A DNA stretch of 64,000 bases, taken from contig NZ_JARVKV010000013.1 of assembly GCF_029813835.1 (NCBI RefSeq), positions 1-64,000 on the forward strand, written 5' to 3'. Under the pieces are notes generated by a model. It was not told where the DNA came from. It ran no database searches and worked only from the letters and a program-made list of their open reading frames with translations. This document shows positions 53,983 through 62,995 of this stretch, piece by piece. Position 1 is the first letter of the stretch. Every line of letters begins with the position of its first letter. The stretch comes from Streptomyces sp. DH37 (GTDB lineage Bacteria > Actinomycetota > Actinomycetes > Streptomycetales > Streptomycetaceae). The translations under genes and the position numbers were made by a program.

Positions 53983-54834
53983 TCATCGGTCCTCGCCCGG
54001 ACGTGCCGGGGGGCTCGGGCCGTTGCCTCCCACGGCCCGCCCCGCTCGGGCCCGGCGCTTGCCGAGGCGATAGAGGTGGAAGCGCGAGCCGGTGCGGTGG
54101 GGTGGAAACGGCTCGGGGACGAGGGTGCGCAGACGGACCGCGTCCCGGAGCGAGGATTCGAGGGAGCCGCGCAGGACGCGGTCGCTGGTCTCGATCACCA
54201 CCAGGCACGGCACGCGGTCGCGGGACCGGTGGATGTTCCCGATGATCTCGGGCACCGGGGGCGAGGTGCGGGTCAGGTCGAGACCGTCCGGGGTGAAGGC
54301 CGGGCCCCAGGCGGGCTCCACGAGGTAGACGTCGCGCTCGCTGCGGGCGGGCAGCACGCCGAGCAGGTCGCGGTAGTCCGCCAGACGGAGGTCGACGGCG
54401 GAGCCGACACGGTCGAGATTGCGTCGGCTGACATCGTGGACGACCGGGTCGAGTTCGGAAGCGTACACGGGGCGGCCCAGGCGCCGGCCGAGGTGGTGGC
54501 CGAAGTTCCCGGAACCGCAGAACAGGTCGACGACCATCGCCTCGCCGTCGGCCTCGGGAGCGTCGGCCTCGATCTCGGCGATGGCGTCGGCGACGGCCAC
54601 GGGATGGGGGTCCTTGGTGCACTCGACAGCGGTACGGCCCAGGATGCGGAGCCCTCGGGCCTCCATCTCGGGTGCGGGGACGCCGTAGAGGGACAGTTTC
54701 TCGGGGCGGCCGCACATGAGGCGGCCCGCCTCGCACAACTGGTCCGTGGTCAGGACGCGGTTGCGCAGGGGGCCGAGCAGCCGGTTCCTGAGAGCGAAGT
54801 AGGCCGCGTGGCCCGGTTCCTCAGAGGTGTTCAA
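53983..54834 (-). CDS. SAM-dependent methyltransferase-like protein
   Basis: 283-aa protein with a class I methyltransferase motif in the centre (VVDLFCGSGNFGHHLGRRLG, then ASELDPVVHDVSRRNLDRVG), a style otherwise seen in nucleic-acid methyltransferases such as RsmD/TrmA, but the surrounding sequence is not that of those families. DVYLVEPAWGPAF is in the place of the NPPY-like loop. The TTG start lies in a 4-bp TTGA overlap with the preceding gene, behind GGAGG. Third gene of a minus-strand trio with a glycosyltransferase-like protein and a hydrolase. Substrate unknown. Confidence 0.72.
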   Translation of the reverse strand: MNTSEEPGHAAYFALRNRLLGPLRNRVLTTDQLCEAGRLMCGRPEKLSLYGVPAPEMEARGLRILGRTAVECTKDPHPVAVADAIAEIEADAPEADGEAMVVDLFCGSGNFGHHLGRRLGRPVYASELDPVVHDVSRRNLDRVGSAVDLRLADYRDLLGVLPARSERDVYLVEPAWGPAFTPDGLDLTRTSPPVPEIIGNIHRSRDRVPCLVVIETSDRVLRGSLESSLRDAVRLRTLVPEPFPPHRTGSRFHLYRLGKRRARAGRAVGGNGPSPPARPGEDR

Positions 54835-56204
54835 TCCGCCTCCAGGCAGGGGGGAGGTTCCGCTGCCCGGCGCGCGCCGGGTGTGGTGCGAGCCGCAGCG
54901 GCCGACCGGTCCGGCCGTTCCCACGGGGCCGGGGCCCGTCGGCCGTCACCCGTTGCTCCGAGGGGGAGGATCCTGGTCAGCACCGCGTGGACCGATTCGC
55001 CGCCGAGCAGTTTCCGCAGTTCCTCGACGCCGTGCCGCCGCCGCTCCGGGGTGAGCGAGAGGTGGTGTTCGATCCGCTCGTTGAGCGTTCCGCGGAACGC
55101 CGCGTAGAGCTCGTCGTCCTCCCGTACGCGGCCGGCGATCTCCACGAGCGCCGCGGTCCCGGCGAAGTCGTCCTCGGGCACCCGGTGGTGCGGCAGGACG
55201 TCCGCGAACCGGCCGGCGTTCCGGCCGAAGAGCGTGCCGTCGAGCCGGCGCAGGGTGTAGACGTGCGCGTAGTGCTGCTCGTGGATCCCGAGCGGCAACC
55301 GTCCGAGGGCCAACGACTCGTGGAGTGCCGTGAGTCCTGGGGCGAGCAGGTAGCCGGGCGTGCTCGCCACCGCCCGCAGCAGGTCGCGCTGCCGCAGGAG
55401 GCGACAGTCGGCCCGTCGGCCGGCAACCGAGACGGTCCGCTCCCCGCGCCCGCCGAAGGGGCCGCCGCACACCAGAACGCGCGGGAACCGGGGCCAGTCG
55501 CGCAGCAGGTCGGGGATCCAGCGGTGGAGCAGGCGCAGGTAGTCGTTGTTGACGTCGAAGTCCAGGAGGAAGTTCTTGAACCCGCCGATGTTGACCAGCA
55601 GGTCGTGCTCCGGTTCGGCGTCGCGGGGGGTGTTCCTCAGTCCTTCGAGGTCGACGATCGGGCCGGTCAGGTGGATCGCGGGCCCGGGGCCGAGAGCGGC
55701 GAACTCGGCCGCGCGCTCGGGGACGCCCGGGAAGTTCTGCACCACGCTGTGCGTGGCGAGCAGGTGTGCCGCGACGATGCGCTCGTGCGGTGAGAGAGCC
55801 GCCAGGTGCCGGTCCGCCGCGGCGTAGGAGGAGCGCGGCATGCTCGCGCACAGGTCGCGGATCCGGGCCAACGGCCGTGTGAGCCGCCAGAAGCCGAACA
55901 GGCTGTCCACCATGACCACCGGCCGCCGCGCCACGACGGACCGCAGGGCCAGTTCGGCGTCCATGACCGAGACCACCTGGTCACCGGTCTCCAGCAGGCC
56001 GTCGATCACCGCGGCTCCGGTCCTCCCGCGCGTCCCGCCGGTCTCGTGTATGACGTCGAAGGCGTCCGGGTTGCGCCGCGCGAACGTCGCCGCCACGCCG
56101 CCGCCGACGAACACCCGCTCGGAGCCGGGGAGCAGCCGGGAGACCGCGACGAGTTCGGAGACCGGGCCGAAACCGCAGTTCTGGGCCCCCATCACGATGC
56201 GCAT
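54831..56204 (-). CDS. Glycosyltransferase-like protein, family uncertain
   Basis: 457-aa soluble protein. The opening RIVMGAQNCGFGPVSELVAVSRLLPGSERVFVGGGVAATF resembles the first beta-alpha units of GT-B enzymes that act on the lipid or nucleoside side (CgsM/BlsD/MilC-like proteins begin in a similar way). VLVCGGPFGGRGERTV and YLLAPGLTALHESLALGRLPLGIHEQHYAH fit the donor half, with an ExxL pattern. No DxD is obvious. The ATG has GGGGGA upstream and starts one base after the hydrolase stop. The C-terminal 60 residues are Ala/Arg/Pro-rich. I cannot name donor or acceptor. Confidence 0.6.
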   Translation of the reverse strand: MRIVMGAQNCGFGPVSELVAVSRLLPGSERVFVGGGVAATFARRNPDAFDVIHETGGTRGRTGAAVIDGLLETGDQVVSVMDAELALRSVVARRPVVMVDSLFGFWRLTRPLARIRDLCASMPRSSYAAADRHLAALSPHERIVAAHLLATHSVVQNFPGVPERAAEFAALGPGPAIHLTGPIVDLEGLRNTPRDAEPEHDLLVNIGGFKNFLLDFDVNNDYLRLLHRWIPDLLRDWPRFPRVLVCGGPFGGRGERTVSVAGRRADCRLLRQRDLLRAVASTPGYLLAPGLTALHESLALGRLPLGIHEQHYAHVYTLRRLDGTLFGRNAGRFADVLPHHRVPEDDFAGTAALVEIAGRVREDDELYAAFRGTLNERIEHHLSLTPERRRHGVEELRKLLGGESVHAVLTRILPLGATGDGRRAPAPWERPDRSAAAARTTPGARRAAEPPPCLEAD

Positions 56205-56205
56205 G

Positions 56206-57042
56206 TCAGCGTCCCCCACCGGTGCGGCCCGAGGTCACCGCGCCGGACGGGAGCGCGAACACCCCGGCGAGTCGCCTGGCGAACTCGGCCGGGTACCTCG
56301 CGTAGCCGACGTGGCCGCCGGGGAACAGCACCCGTTCACGGCCGAGCCGCTCCGCGAGGACGACCGCGGGCCGGTGGACGGCGTGGGTGCGCGAGTCGTG
56401 ACCGCCTGCCACGACGATCCGGTCCGCCACTGGCGCGAGCCTGGTGAGGTCGGGCACGAAACGCGTGACCGGCCTGACGGTGTGGGCCAGGAAGAACGCG
56501 GTGTTGTCGTGCGCCTCGGGCAGCGCCGGCGCGGGCCCGTCGCCGAACACGAGCTGGAGCTTGCTCATGGCCGCCGCCACGCCCTCGCGGCGGAACGTCT
56601 CGTGGACGTCCTCGAAGAACGCCAGGTGGTCCTCGGCGTCCGGCAGCAGCCCCATCGCGGGCGGTTCGTGGGCGATCGTCAAGCGGATCCGGGCCTGGCC
56701 GCGGACGGCGAGTTCGATCGCGACGAGGCCGCCCGAGCAGCTTCCGAAGACGTGCACGGGCTCGTCGGGCCCGGTGAGGTGATCGAGCAGGCGGTGCGCG
56801 TCGTCGGCGTGCTCCTCGATCCGCTGGTCCGTCGGCGGACCGTCGAGAGGACTGCGCGAATTGCCGCGCGGGTCGTACGTGATGACGCAGTGGTCCGCGG
56901 CCAGGGCGGCGGCCAGGCGCCTGAAGACGGCCGCGTCGGAGTTGCCGCCCGCGATGAGCAGCACCGGCGGCCCTTCCCCGCGCACTTCGAAGTGAAGCCT
57001 CGCGCCCGGTACCGCGAGTGTGCCGCTCTCCTGTGGATCCAT
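56206..57042 (-). CDS. Alpha/beta-fold hydrolase
   Basis: 278-aa classical alpha/beta hydrolase. Oxyanion region LLIAGGNSDAAVF, VITYDPRGNSRS, nucleophile elbow FGSCSGG and a C-terminal His in PGGHVGYARYP are clear. The ATG at 57042 is the family-like start (MDPQESGTLAVPG); the open frame extends upstream without support. First gene of the hydrolase/glycosyltransferase-like/methyltransferase trio. Could act as an esterase or a type II-like editing thioesterase for the nearby PKS; this is inference. Confidence 0.85.
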   Translation of the reverse strand: MDPQESGTLAVPGARLHFEVRGEGPPVLLIAGGNSDAAVFRRLAAALAADHCVITYDPRGNSRSPLDGPPTDQRIEEHADDAHRLLDHLTGPDEPVHVFGSCSGGLVAIELAVRGQARIRLTIAHEPPAMGLLPDAEDHLAFFEDVHETFRREGVAAAMSKLQLVFGDGPAPALPEAHDNTAFFLAHTVRPVTRFVPDLTRLAPVADRIVVAGGHDSRTHAVHRPAVVLAERLGRERVLFPGGHVGYARYPAEFARRLAGVFALPSGAVTSGRTGGGR

Positions 57043-57347
57043 CACACTCCAGGGTTCGAAGCCGACGCGGCGCTCCGGGGGTCCGGGCTCCGGGGAGATC
57101 GTCCGCGTGGGGAAACGCGCGGGAGTCCGCATCCCGCCTGCCGCCCGCACGGTCCACTGACTCACACCCGTGTCCTGGGCGGCAAGGCGTGGAGCGGGGA
57201 AACGGAGGCGTCACCCAGCGCGGTTTCCACAGGGGCAGCGCACGAGGCCCCGCCTGCCTCCGGCACCGCTCCCGCGCGCTCGTCTCACGAACGGGCGTGC
57301 CGGGCATCTTCCCCGTGCACGCCGCCCACCCCGAAGGAGGCCGCCTC
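57043..57347. promoter_or_regulatory. Divergent intergenic region
   Basis: 305 bp between the minus-strand hydrolase trio and the plus-strand secreted protein. It should contain promoters for both directions; none stands out. The right end carries GAAGGAGG for the secreted protein. Confidence 0.4.
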
Positions 57348-57881
57348 ATGTCCGTCATGAGAGCACGGGCACGCTCGGCAGTTCTGGCAACCGCCGTCAC
57401 CATGCTCTGCACCGGCGCCCTGGCCGCCGGGCCCGCCCGCGCGGAACCACTCGCACTGCTGCAGTGCCAGGGGACCGAGTCCGTCGCCTACAGTCCGGGG
57501 GTCACCTTCCAGCCGCAGGACATCGACGTCACCACCGACGGGCACCTCGGTTCGTGCGTCGACGGCGCGGGCGAGGTGACGAGCGGGGCGTACGGGGAGC
57601 GGTTCGCCCTCCACGCCGGCTGCAACGACCTGCTCGGCGGATTCCGGGGTCTTCGGACCTTCACGTGGAGCACCGGCGACACCAGCGTCGTCGAAGCCGA
57701 GGGCAGCAGCACCGCGGTCGCCGGGCAGGTCGTCACCACACTCACCGGGACCGTCGTCCAGGGCCGCTTCCAGGGCCGCTCGGCGACCCAGGTCATCACC
57801 CTTCCGCAGCCGGGACTGCTGCTGTGTCTGACCACCGGTGTCACGGGCGCGGCCGGGGTGACGACGCTCACCGTCGTCTGA
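57348..57881 (+). CDS. Small secreted protein, function unknown
   Basis: 177-aa protein. A type I signal peptide is visible: basic MSVMRARARS, hydrophobic VLATAVTMLCTGALAAG, cleavage after ARA near residue 32. The mature part is a beta-rich, Gly/Thr/Val-rich domain with three further Cys positions (CQGTES, SCVDGAG, GCNDLLGG) and ends TTLTVV. The ATG has GAAGGAGG 7 nt upstream. I do not recognise the family; similar small exported beta proteins are common in Streptomyces. It lies before the ACP-ligase gene, 146 bp apart, same strand. Confidence 0.8.
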   Translation: MSVMRARARSAVLATAVTMLCTGALAAGPARAEPLALLQCQGTESVAYSPGVTFQPQDIDVTTDGHLGSCVDGAGEVTSGAYGERFALHAGCNDLLGGFRGLRTFTWSTGDTSVVEAEGSSTAVAGQVVTTLTGTVVQGRFQGRSATQVITLPQPGLLLCLTTGVTGAAGVTTLTVV

Positions 57882-58027
57882 AGCCGCCCATACCGCCGAT
57901 CCGTCGGGCGCGGCGGACCCGGGTGCCCGGGTCCGCCGCGCGGGTCCGGGACGCGAGCGGCCCGCCGTTTGAGCCCTCCCGCCCCTCCCACCACCAGAAC
58001 GTCCCCCGTCCCAGCGAGGAGAGCCGG

Positions 58028-60004
58028 TTGCCGGACATCAACGACGTACGGAGGATCCTCTCCGAGCTGGGCATCGAACGGGAGCTGCTGCGCGAGGACG
58101 CGCTCCTGCGCGCACACCTCGGACTCGACTCGGTCGACATCACGCAACTGGAGATCGAATTCTCCGAACGGCTCGGCACCCGCGTCGACCTCTGGAGTGA
58201 GCACGACCGCACCCTGCGGCAGCTCGCCGACGCCCTGGGCGGGAACGGGCCGGATCCGCGGGTGTCGGCGGACCACCGGAGCCGCGGCTGGTGGCGCCCG
58301 GACCTGCTGGACGACCTGGTCCTGGGGGCCCGCGGGCGCCGAAGCCGCCGTGAGGCGCTCGTCGGCGACGGCCGGACTCTCACCGGAGCCGAACTGGACG
58401 CCGCCGTGTCGGGCTGCGCCGCCCGGTTGGCGCGCTGCGGAACGCACCCCGGCGAGAACGTACTCGTGCAGCTCCCCAACCAGCCCCAGCTCGTCGTCCT
58501 CGTGCTCGCCCTGATCCGGCTCGGCGCACGCCCGGTCCTCGCTCCGCCGACGCTGCGCGAACACGAGCTCGTCCCCGTGCTGTCCTCGGTACGGCCGGGA
58601 GCGATGGCCGTGCCGGCCCGGCAAGGCCGTTTCGATCACCTCCGGTTCGCCGAAGGGCTCCGTGAACGCCATCCGTTCGTGCGGAACCTGCTGGTCTCCG
58701 GCGGAGTCGACCCGGCCCGCGGCCACCTGGACCTCGACGAGTTCACCACGGCCGGGGAGGTGTTCCCCGCAGCGGGCGACCACCGACGCGCCTCGGACAT
58801 CGCCCTGTTCCTGCTGTCGAGCGGCACCACCGGCGCGCCCAAGCCCATTCCCCGCACGCACGAGGCGTTCGGCCACGTCATCCGTGCCTCGGCGGCGGTG
58901 TCGGCGCTGACGCCGGACTCGGTCTATCTCGCGGTCATGCCCGTGACGCACAGCTTCGCCTTCGGCCACCCCGGAATCCTCGGCGCACTCGCCCACGGAG
59001 GGAAGGTCGTCCTCGGCGCACCCGGGGATCCCGTCGGCGCGATGGCGCTGATCGAGCGGGAACGCGTGACGCACTGCGCGCTCACTCCTGCGATCGCCCG
59101 CCAGTGGCTCACCGCACGGACCGCCTCGCACGGGCCCGACCTGCCGAGCCTGGAGGTGCTTCAGGTCGGTGGGGCCCGCCTGGACGAGGAGACCGCCGGG
59201 CGGCTCGGCGACGCCTTCGGCTGCCGGATCCAGCAGGTGTACGGGATGAGCGAGGGCCTGCTGAACTTCTCCCGGCTCGACGACCCCCCGGAGGTGGTGT
59301 TCGCCACCCAGGGGCGGCCCGTCTCACCGGGGGACGAGACCCTCGTGGTGGACGGCCTGGACCGCCCCGTCGCCGACGGGGAGACGGGCGAGCTCCTGGC
59401 CCGGGGCCCCGGCGTCATCACGGCCTACCACGGCGACACGGACCCCTCTTCGTTCACCTCCGACGGCTTCTACCGCACCGGCGACCTCGTCCGCCGCCAC
59501 CCCTCGGGCAACTTCGTGGTCGTCGGACGCGTCAAGGACGTGATCAACCGTGGTGGGGAGAAGATCCCGGCGGCCGAACTGGAGGCACTGGTCCAGAAGC
59601 ATCCCGGCGTGCGCGCCGCCGCCGCCGTCCCGATGCCCCACCCCGTCCTGGGCGAAGCGGTCTGCCTGTACGTCGTCGACGGCGGAGAGGGCTCCCCGAC
59701 GCTGCGGGAGATCCGCCGCTTCCTCGAAGACGGCGGACTGGCCCCGTTCAAACTGCCCGAGCGCGTTGTCAGGGTATCCGCACTGCCCCTGACCGGAATC
59801 GGCAAGATCGACAAGGTGCGGTTGCGTGAGGACGTCGCTGCCCGGCTGGAAGCCGAGCACGGCGGCCGCTCCCCCGCCGGGGGTCCGGTGCCGCTCCCGG
59901 ACGACCACGGCATGGGAACGGGTACGTCCGGCGCGGCGTCGAGACACCCCGGAGTGCCGCGTCCGCCGGCCTCCCTCGATGTCGATGCCCGTGAGCGGTC
60001 CTGA
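58028..60004 (+). CDS. ACP-AMP ligase fusion (acyl carrier protein plus adenylating domain)
   Basis: 658-aa protein. Residues 1-75 are an acyl carrier domain with phosphopantetheine site HLGLDSVDITQLE (Ser35). Residues about 85-640 are an ANL adenylating domain of the 2,3-dihydroxybenzoate-AMP ligase type: FLLSSGTTGAPKPIPRTH, VMPVTHSFAFGHPG, YGMSEGLLNFSR, FYRTGDLVRR and TGIGKIDKVRLRED with the A10 Lys. Such fusions activate a carboxylic acid and load it on their own carrier domain, here perhaps a starter for the PKS at 44-51 kb. A Pro/Gly-rich tail of about 40 residues follows. The start is read as TTG at 58028 behind GAGGAG; the open frame reaches far upstream without family support. Confidence 0.88.
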   Translation: MPDINDVRRILSELGIERELLREDALLRAHLGLDSVDITQLEIEFSERLGTRVDLWSEHDRTLRQLADALGGNGPDPRVSADHRSRGWWRPDLLDDLVLGARGRRSRREALVGDGRTLTGAELDAAVSGCAARLARCGTHPGENVLVQLPNQPQLVVLVLALIRLGARPVLAPPTLREHELVPVLSSVRPGAMAVPARQGRFDHLRFAEGLRERHPFVRNLLVSGGVDPARGHLDLDEFTTAGEVFPAAGDHRRASDIALFLLSSGTTGAPKPIPRTHEAFGHVIRASAAVSALTPDSVYLAVMPVTHSFAFGHPGILGALAHGGKVVLGAPGDPVGAMALIERERVTHCALTPAIARQWLTARTASHGPDLPSLEVLQVGGARLDEETAGRLGDAFGCRIQQVYGMSEGLLNFSRLDDPPEVVFATQGRPVSPGDETLVVDGLDRPVADGETGELLARGPGVITAYHGDTDPSSFTSDGFYRTGDLVRRHPSGNFVVVGRVKDVINRGGEKIPAAELEALVQKHPGVRAAAAVPMPHPVLGEAVCLYVVDGGEGSPTLREIRRFLEDGGLAPFKLPERVVRVSALPLTGIGKIDKVRLREDVAARLEAEHGGRSPAGGPVPLPDDHGMGTGTSGAASRHPGVPRPPASLDVDARERS

Positions 60005-60495
60005 ACCGGAGGGTGTCCTGTGGGGTGGGGCGGACGAGTCGCCTGTGGCGGAGGACGGCTCCGGGAGATGAGGCCGAGCCCAGCGCCCGGGGAGCCGAGC
60101 GGCGCCGGACCGGATGCCCGGGCGCGCACCCGGGCATCCGGCCTGCGGGGTCGGATCGGCGAGGTCAGGCCGTGGGCGGCCAGGCGTTGGCCAGCAGCGT
60201 CCGGAAGTGGGCGGGGAACCACCGACCCGGCCACGGGCTCCTTCACAGGGGTCGGCACCGGCTCCGGCCGGACCGGCTCCTCCGCCACAACGCCCGCGGC
60301 CAGGGCCTCGGCCGGCTCCGCCAACGCCGCCACCCGACGCTCCAGCACTGCCCCCGCCTCCAGCGGCTCCATCACCGACGGCACCCGACACCTCCACCGA
60401 GAGGACGACACGATGTGTCATCACTGCCGTCGAGACAACCAGCTCCGTGCCTGAGCAGCAGAAATGAGACGGTCGGGTTCGGAAAGACAACAGCT
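60005..60495. other. Intergenic region before the IS1182-derived element
   Basis: About 490 bp. Plus-strand frames are Ala/Arg/Pro/Thr-rich and unconvincing. No clear terminator with a T-tract was found after the ACP-ligase gene. The element boundary is at 60496. Confidence 0.45.
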
Positions 60496-60524
60496 TCTCA
60501 GCTTGACTCTGTCGGTGATCTTGG
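60496..60524. repeat. Left terminal inverted repeat of the IS1182-derived element
   Basis: 29 bp, exact inverted match to 62631-62659. Begins TCTCAGCTTGACTC. Confidence 0.88.
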
Positions 60525-60544
60525 AGTTTCCCGGTGCGACGGCG

Positions 60545-60742
60545 ATGTGGGTGAGAGATCGGCTGGACGGGCTGTGGCACGACGAGGATTTCGCCGGCTG
60601 GTACCCGCGTGATGGCCGTCCCGGTCTGTCGCCCGCCCGGCTGGCCACCGTCTGTGTGCTGCAGTTCCTGCTGGGTCTGTCGGACCGGCAGGCAGCAGAA
60701 GCGGTCCGTTGCCGCTTCTCTGCACTTCAACCGGAAGAGTGA
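60545..60742 (+). pseudogene. IS1182-family transposase, N-terminal fragment
   Basis: About 65 residues from an ATG at 60545: MWVRDRLDGLWHDEDFAG, then LSPARLATVCVLQFLLGLSDRQAAEAVR, the typical start of IS1182-type (DUF772) transposases. Resemblance stops at about 60715 and a TGA follows at 60742. The missing middle and the C-terminal part at 62060-62620 show that the gene was interrupted and partly deleted. Confidence 0.8.
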
Positions 60743-60809
60743 TGCGAGCCGGTGCGGAGGCTGGGGCCGGGCGAAAAGAAGGTGCGCTGGGCAAGGTGAT
60801 GTCGGCAGG

Positions 60810-61664
60810 ATGCCCGGCGTGACCGAGCTGCCGAGCAACGCCGTGCCGCCCCATGCCGTCCTCGATGCCTTCGGTGTGACGGGCACTCCTGTCCCGCTGG
60901 TTGGCGGGCAAGGACGAAGCGTTCTCGTCGGTGAGTTTGTGTTCAAGCCTGCTGAGGGACCTGAGGACGAGGTCGAGTGGGCTGCTTCCCTGTTCGAGAA
61001 GCTGGCCCCGGGCAGCGGCTTCCGCGTCCCGCTGCCGCTCCGGGCCGCCGACGGGCGGACCGTCGTGGACGGCTGGACGGCCAGCGAGTTCGTGACTGGT
61101 GAGCCTGGTCCGCAGGGGCACTGGGCCGGTGTCCTCAGCGCTGGCCGGGCCTTCCACGCTGCCCTGCGGCAGGTGCCCCGGCCCGACTTCCTTGATCGGC
61201 ATACCCATCCGTGGGCTGTGGGCGATCGGGTCGCGTGGGGTGAGCAGGACGTCGATGTGATCGAGGACCTTGCCGCGCCGTTCTCGGCTCTGCTGGAGCT
61301 GAGGCGCCCGGTGAAGCAGGACGCGGCTCAGCTCATTCACGGCGATCTCACCGGCAATGTGCTCTTCGCTGCGGACGAAGTGCCTGCTGTGATCGACTTT
61401 TCGCCGTACTGGCGGCCTCCGCTCTTCGCGGAGGCCGTCGTGGTGGCGGATGGTCTGCTGTGGTTCGAGCTTCCGTCCGACCTGCTGACGGTTGGCAGCG
61501 ATCATCCTGACTGGCAGCAGATGCTGGTTCGGGCACTGATCTTCAGGCTGGTCGCGCACAGCGAGAGCGCAGGGCCGTCGGGGCGGGCTCAGTCTGGTGA
61601 GCCGGAGCGGTATGTAAGGGCAACCGACGTTGTGGTGAAGAAGTTGGCGGTGCTTCAGGGGTAG
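60810..61664 (+). CDS. Aminoglycoside-phosphotransferase-like kinase
   Basis: 284-aa protein of the APH/choline-kinase-like fold. The Brenner box LIHGDLTGNVLF and the metal-binding VIDFSPYW are intact; the N-terminal lobe has LVGEFVFKPA (nucleotide Lys) and AASLFEKLAP (Glu partner). It could phosphorylate an aminoglycoside or another small alcohol; no resistance phenotype can be read from sequence. ATG at 60810 follows GGCAGG. The gene lies wholly inside the IS1182-derived element, which makes it a passenger. GC content and codon use are slightly lower than in the flanking genes. Confidence 0.82.
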   Translation: MPGVTELPSNAVPPHAVLDAFGVTGTPVPLVGGQGRSVLVGEFVFKPAEGPEDEVEWAASLFEKLAPGSGFRVPLPLRAADGRTVVDGWTASEFVTGEPGPQGHWAGVLSAGRAFHAALRQVPRPDFLDRHTHPWAVGDRVAWGEQDVDVIEDLAAPFSALLELRRPVKQDAAQLIHGDLTGNVLFAADEVPAVIDFSPYWRPPLFAEAVVVADGLLWFELPSDLLTVGSDHPDWQQMLVRALIFRLVAHSESAGPSGRAQSGEPERYVRATDVVVKKLAVLQG

Positions 61665-62060
61665 TCCTCTCTTGGGTTTCCGGCTGAACGAGCTCGGGGG
61701 ATGCCCAGGTCGACGGCGGGGCGTCGGGCCCGTCGTTGGGTTTCCTCTCGCTTGGTGCGGAGGAAGGTGAGGGTGAGGTTGATGCCTTCGACCTCACCGA
61801 GCCAGTTCTCGTCCTGGGCCCGCTGGAGGCGGGTGAGGAGATCGGTTTCGAGTTCTTCGAGACGGTCGAGCATCTTCGGGTTGATGTGGAGCATCGGGCA
61901 GCGGATGCAGGCGTGTTCGTGCTGGCAGGGGGTGCCGTAGGGGCGTCCGCAGGAGCCGAGTTCGACCTTGCGGCGGTCGAGAAGTGCTCCTCGAACTCGC
62001 CCCATTCCTGGTCCGTCGTGTCGCGGTACTCGCCCTCCGGGCGAACCTCACGGCGGTGGT
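61655..62060 (-). pseudogene. Site-specific tyrosine recombinase, 3' fragment with frameshift
   Basis: The last about 135 residues of an integrase typical of Streptomyces: [27 protein letters not shown], then (after a one-base frameshift near 61985) [29 protein letters not shown] and EELETDLLTRLQRAQDENWLGEVEG. The catalytic part is absent. Its stop overlaps the end of the kinase gene by 10 bp on the other strand. It starts abruptly at the junction with the transposase remnant. Confidence 0.75.
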
Positions 62061-62620
62061 GGAGAAACACGAAGGCTTCGACCGCGACGACTTCCACATC
62101 GACTTCGACCGCCGGCAGGTCACCTGCCCCCGTGGCCAGGTCGGCCAAGGCTGGCACGGTCCCTACCCGACCTCTTCGCCTACCACCGCCCCCCTGATCG
62201 TGGCGCGGTTCACCAGGAGCCAGTGCCAGCCGCGTCCGAACCACCCCCGGTGCACCAGCTCACGCGAGAGCGCCCGCAAGGCGGGCTTTCCCCCACGAGA
62301 ACTCCGTGACCTCCAAGTTCGCGTTCGTACCGAGCAGCACAGAAACCCGACTGGAGGGCCCGCTACGCCGTTCGCTCCGAATGGAGGACACCATCAACGA
62401 GTTCGCTCACGGACACGGCATGCGTCACTGCCGTTACCGAGGACACCCGAAGACCCACCTGCAACACGTGCACACAGCCATCGCCGTGAACATCGAACGG
62501 CTCAGCAGCTTGCCATCCACCGAGGAAGGGCCGTCATCTCGGCCACCGACCGCCTTCCAGACCTTCCTGGACCAGCACGGCGTTCCCCGCTCGAAGTCCT
62601 GGCGAAGCCTCGGCATCTGA
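62060..62620 (+). pseudogene. IS1182-family transposase, C-terminal fragment with frameshift
   Basis: [28 protein letters not shown] begins abruptly at about 62056; after [12 protein letters not shown] and [12 protein letters not shown] the frame shifts near 62360 and continues with [38 protein letters not shown] and [17 protein letters not shown], ending at 62620, 10 bp before the right terminal repeat. Same orientation as the N-terminal fragment. Confidence 0.82.
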
Positions 62621-62630
62621 CCCAACCACC

Positions 62631-62659
62631 CCAAGATCACCGACAGAGTCAAGCTGAGA
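62631..62659. repeat. Right terminal inverted repeat of the IS1182-derived element
   Basis: 29 bp, exact reverse complement of 60496-60524. Confidence 0.88.
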
Positions 62660-62672
62660 GCTCGTAACGCGA

Positions 62673-62930
62673 TCACGATCCGGTCTTCTTGAGGCGTGTG
62701 GAGCGGACGAGGTTGCAAGTCAACGAGACGAAGACGTCCCGGAGTTCGATACGTTGTTCCCAGCGGACCGCGAGGCGTTTGAACTGGTGGAGCAGGGCGA
62801 AGGTCTGCTCGGCGACTAGCGGAGCTTGCCCAGGCCCTTGATGTTCGGGGAGCCCTTGCGGGAGATCAGCGCCTGGATGCAGCGGCGTCGCAGCTCACAC
62901 GCACAGCCTTCGAGTCGTACGCCTTGTCGC
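62673..62930 (-). pseudogene. IS5-family transposase, C-terminal remnant
   Basis: On the minus strand the pieces DKAYDSKAVRV, ELRRRCIQALISRKGSPNIKG and VAEQTFALLHQFKRLAVRWEQR...VFVSLTCNLVRSTRLKK can be read in different frames, the last ending at 62673. They match the end of IS5-type DDE transposases, with at least two frame disruptions and an in-frame stop. Abuts the IS1182-derived element, so this is a patch of nested, decayed insertion sequences. Confidence 0.72.
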
Positions 62931-62995
62931 GGGTCGTCGGCCGGGCGCGCCCCGAAGGCGCGATGTCCTTCGGGGCGCGCGGCAGGGGTTCGGGT

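Larger units (their letters stand above)
60496..62659. mobile_element. IS1182-derived element with passenger genes
   Basis: A 2.16-kb segment bounded by perfect 29-bp inverted repeats (60496-60524 and 62631-62659, ends TCTCAGC...). Inside, a fragment of the transposase N terminus lies at the left end and of its C terminus at the right end, in the same orientation; the middle of the transposase is replaced by a phosphotransferase-like gene (plus) and an integrase 3' remnant (minus). The bases GCT flank both ends, a possible short target duplication. It cannot encode its own transposase, so movement would need a related element elsewhere. Confidence 0.8.
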
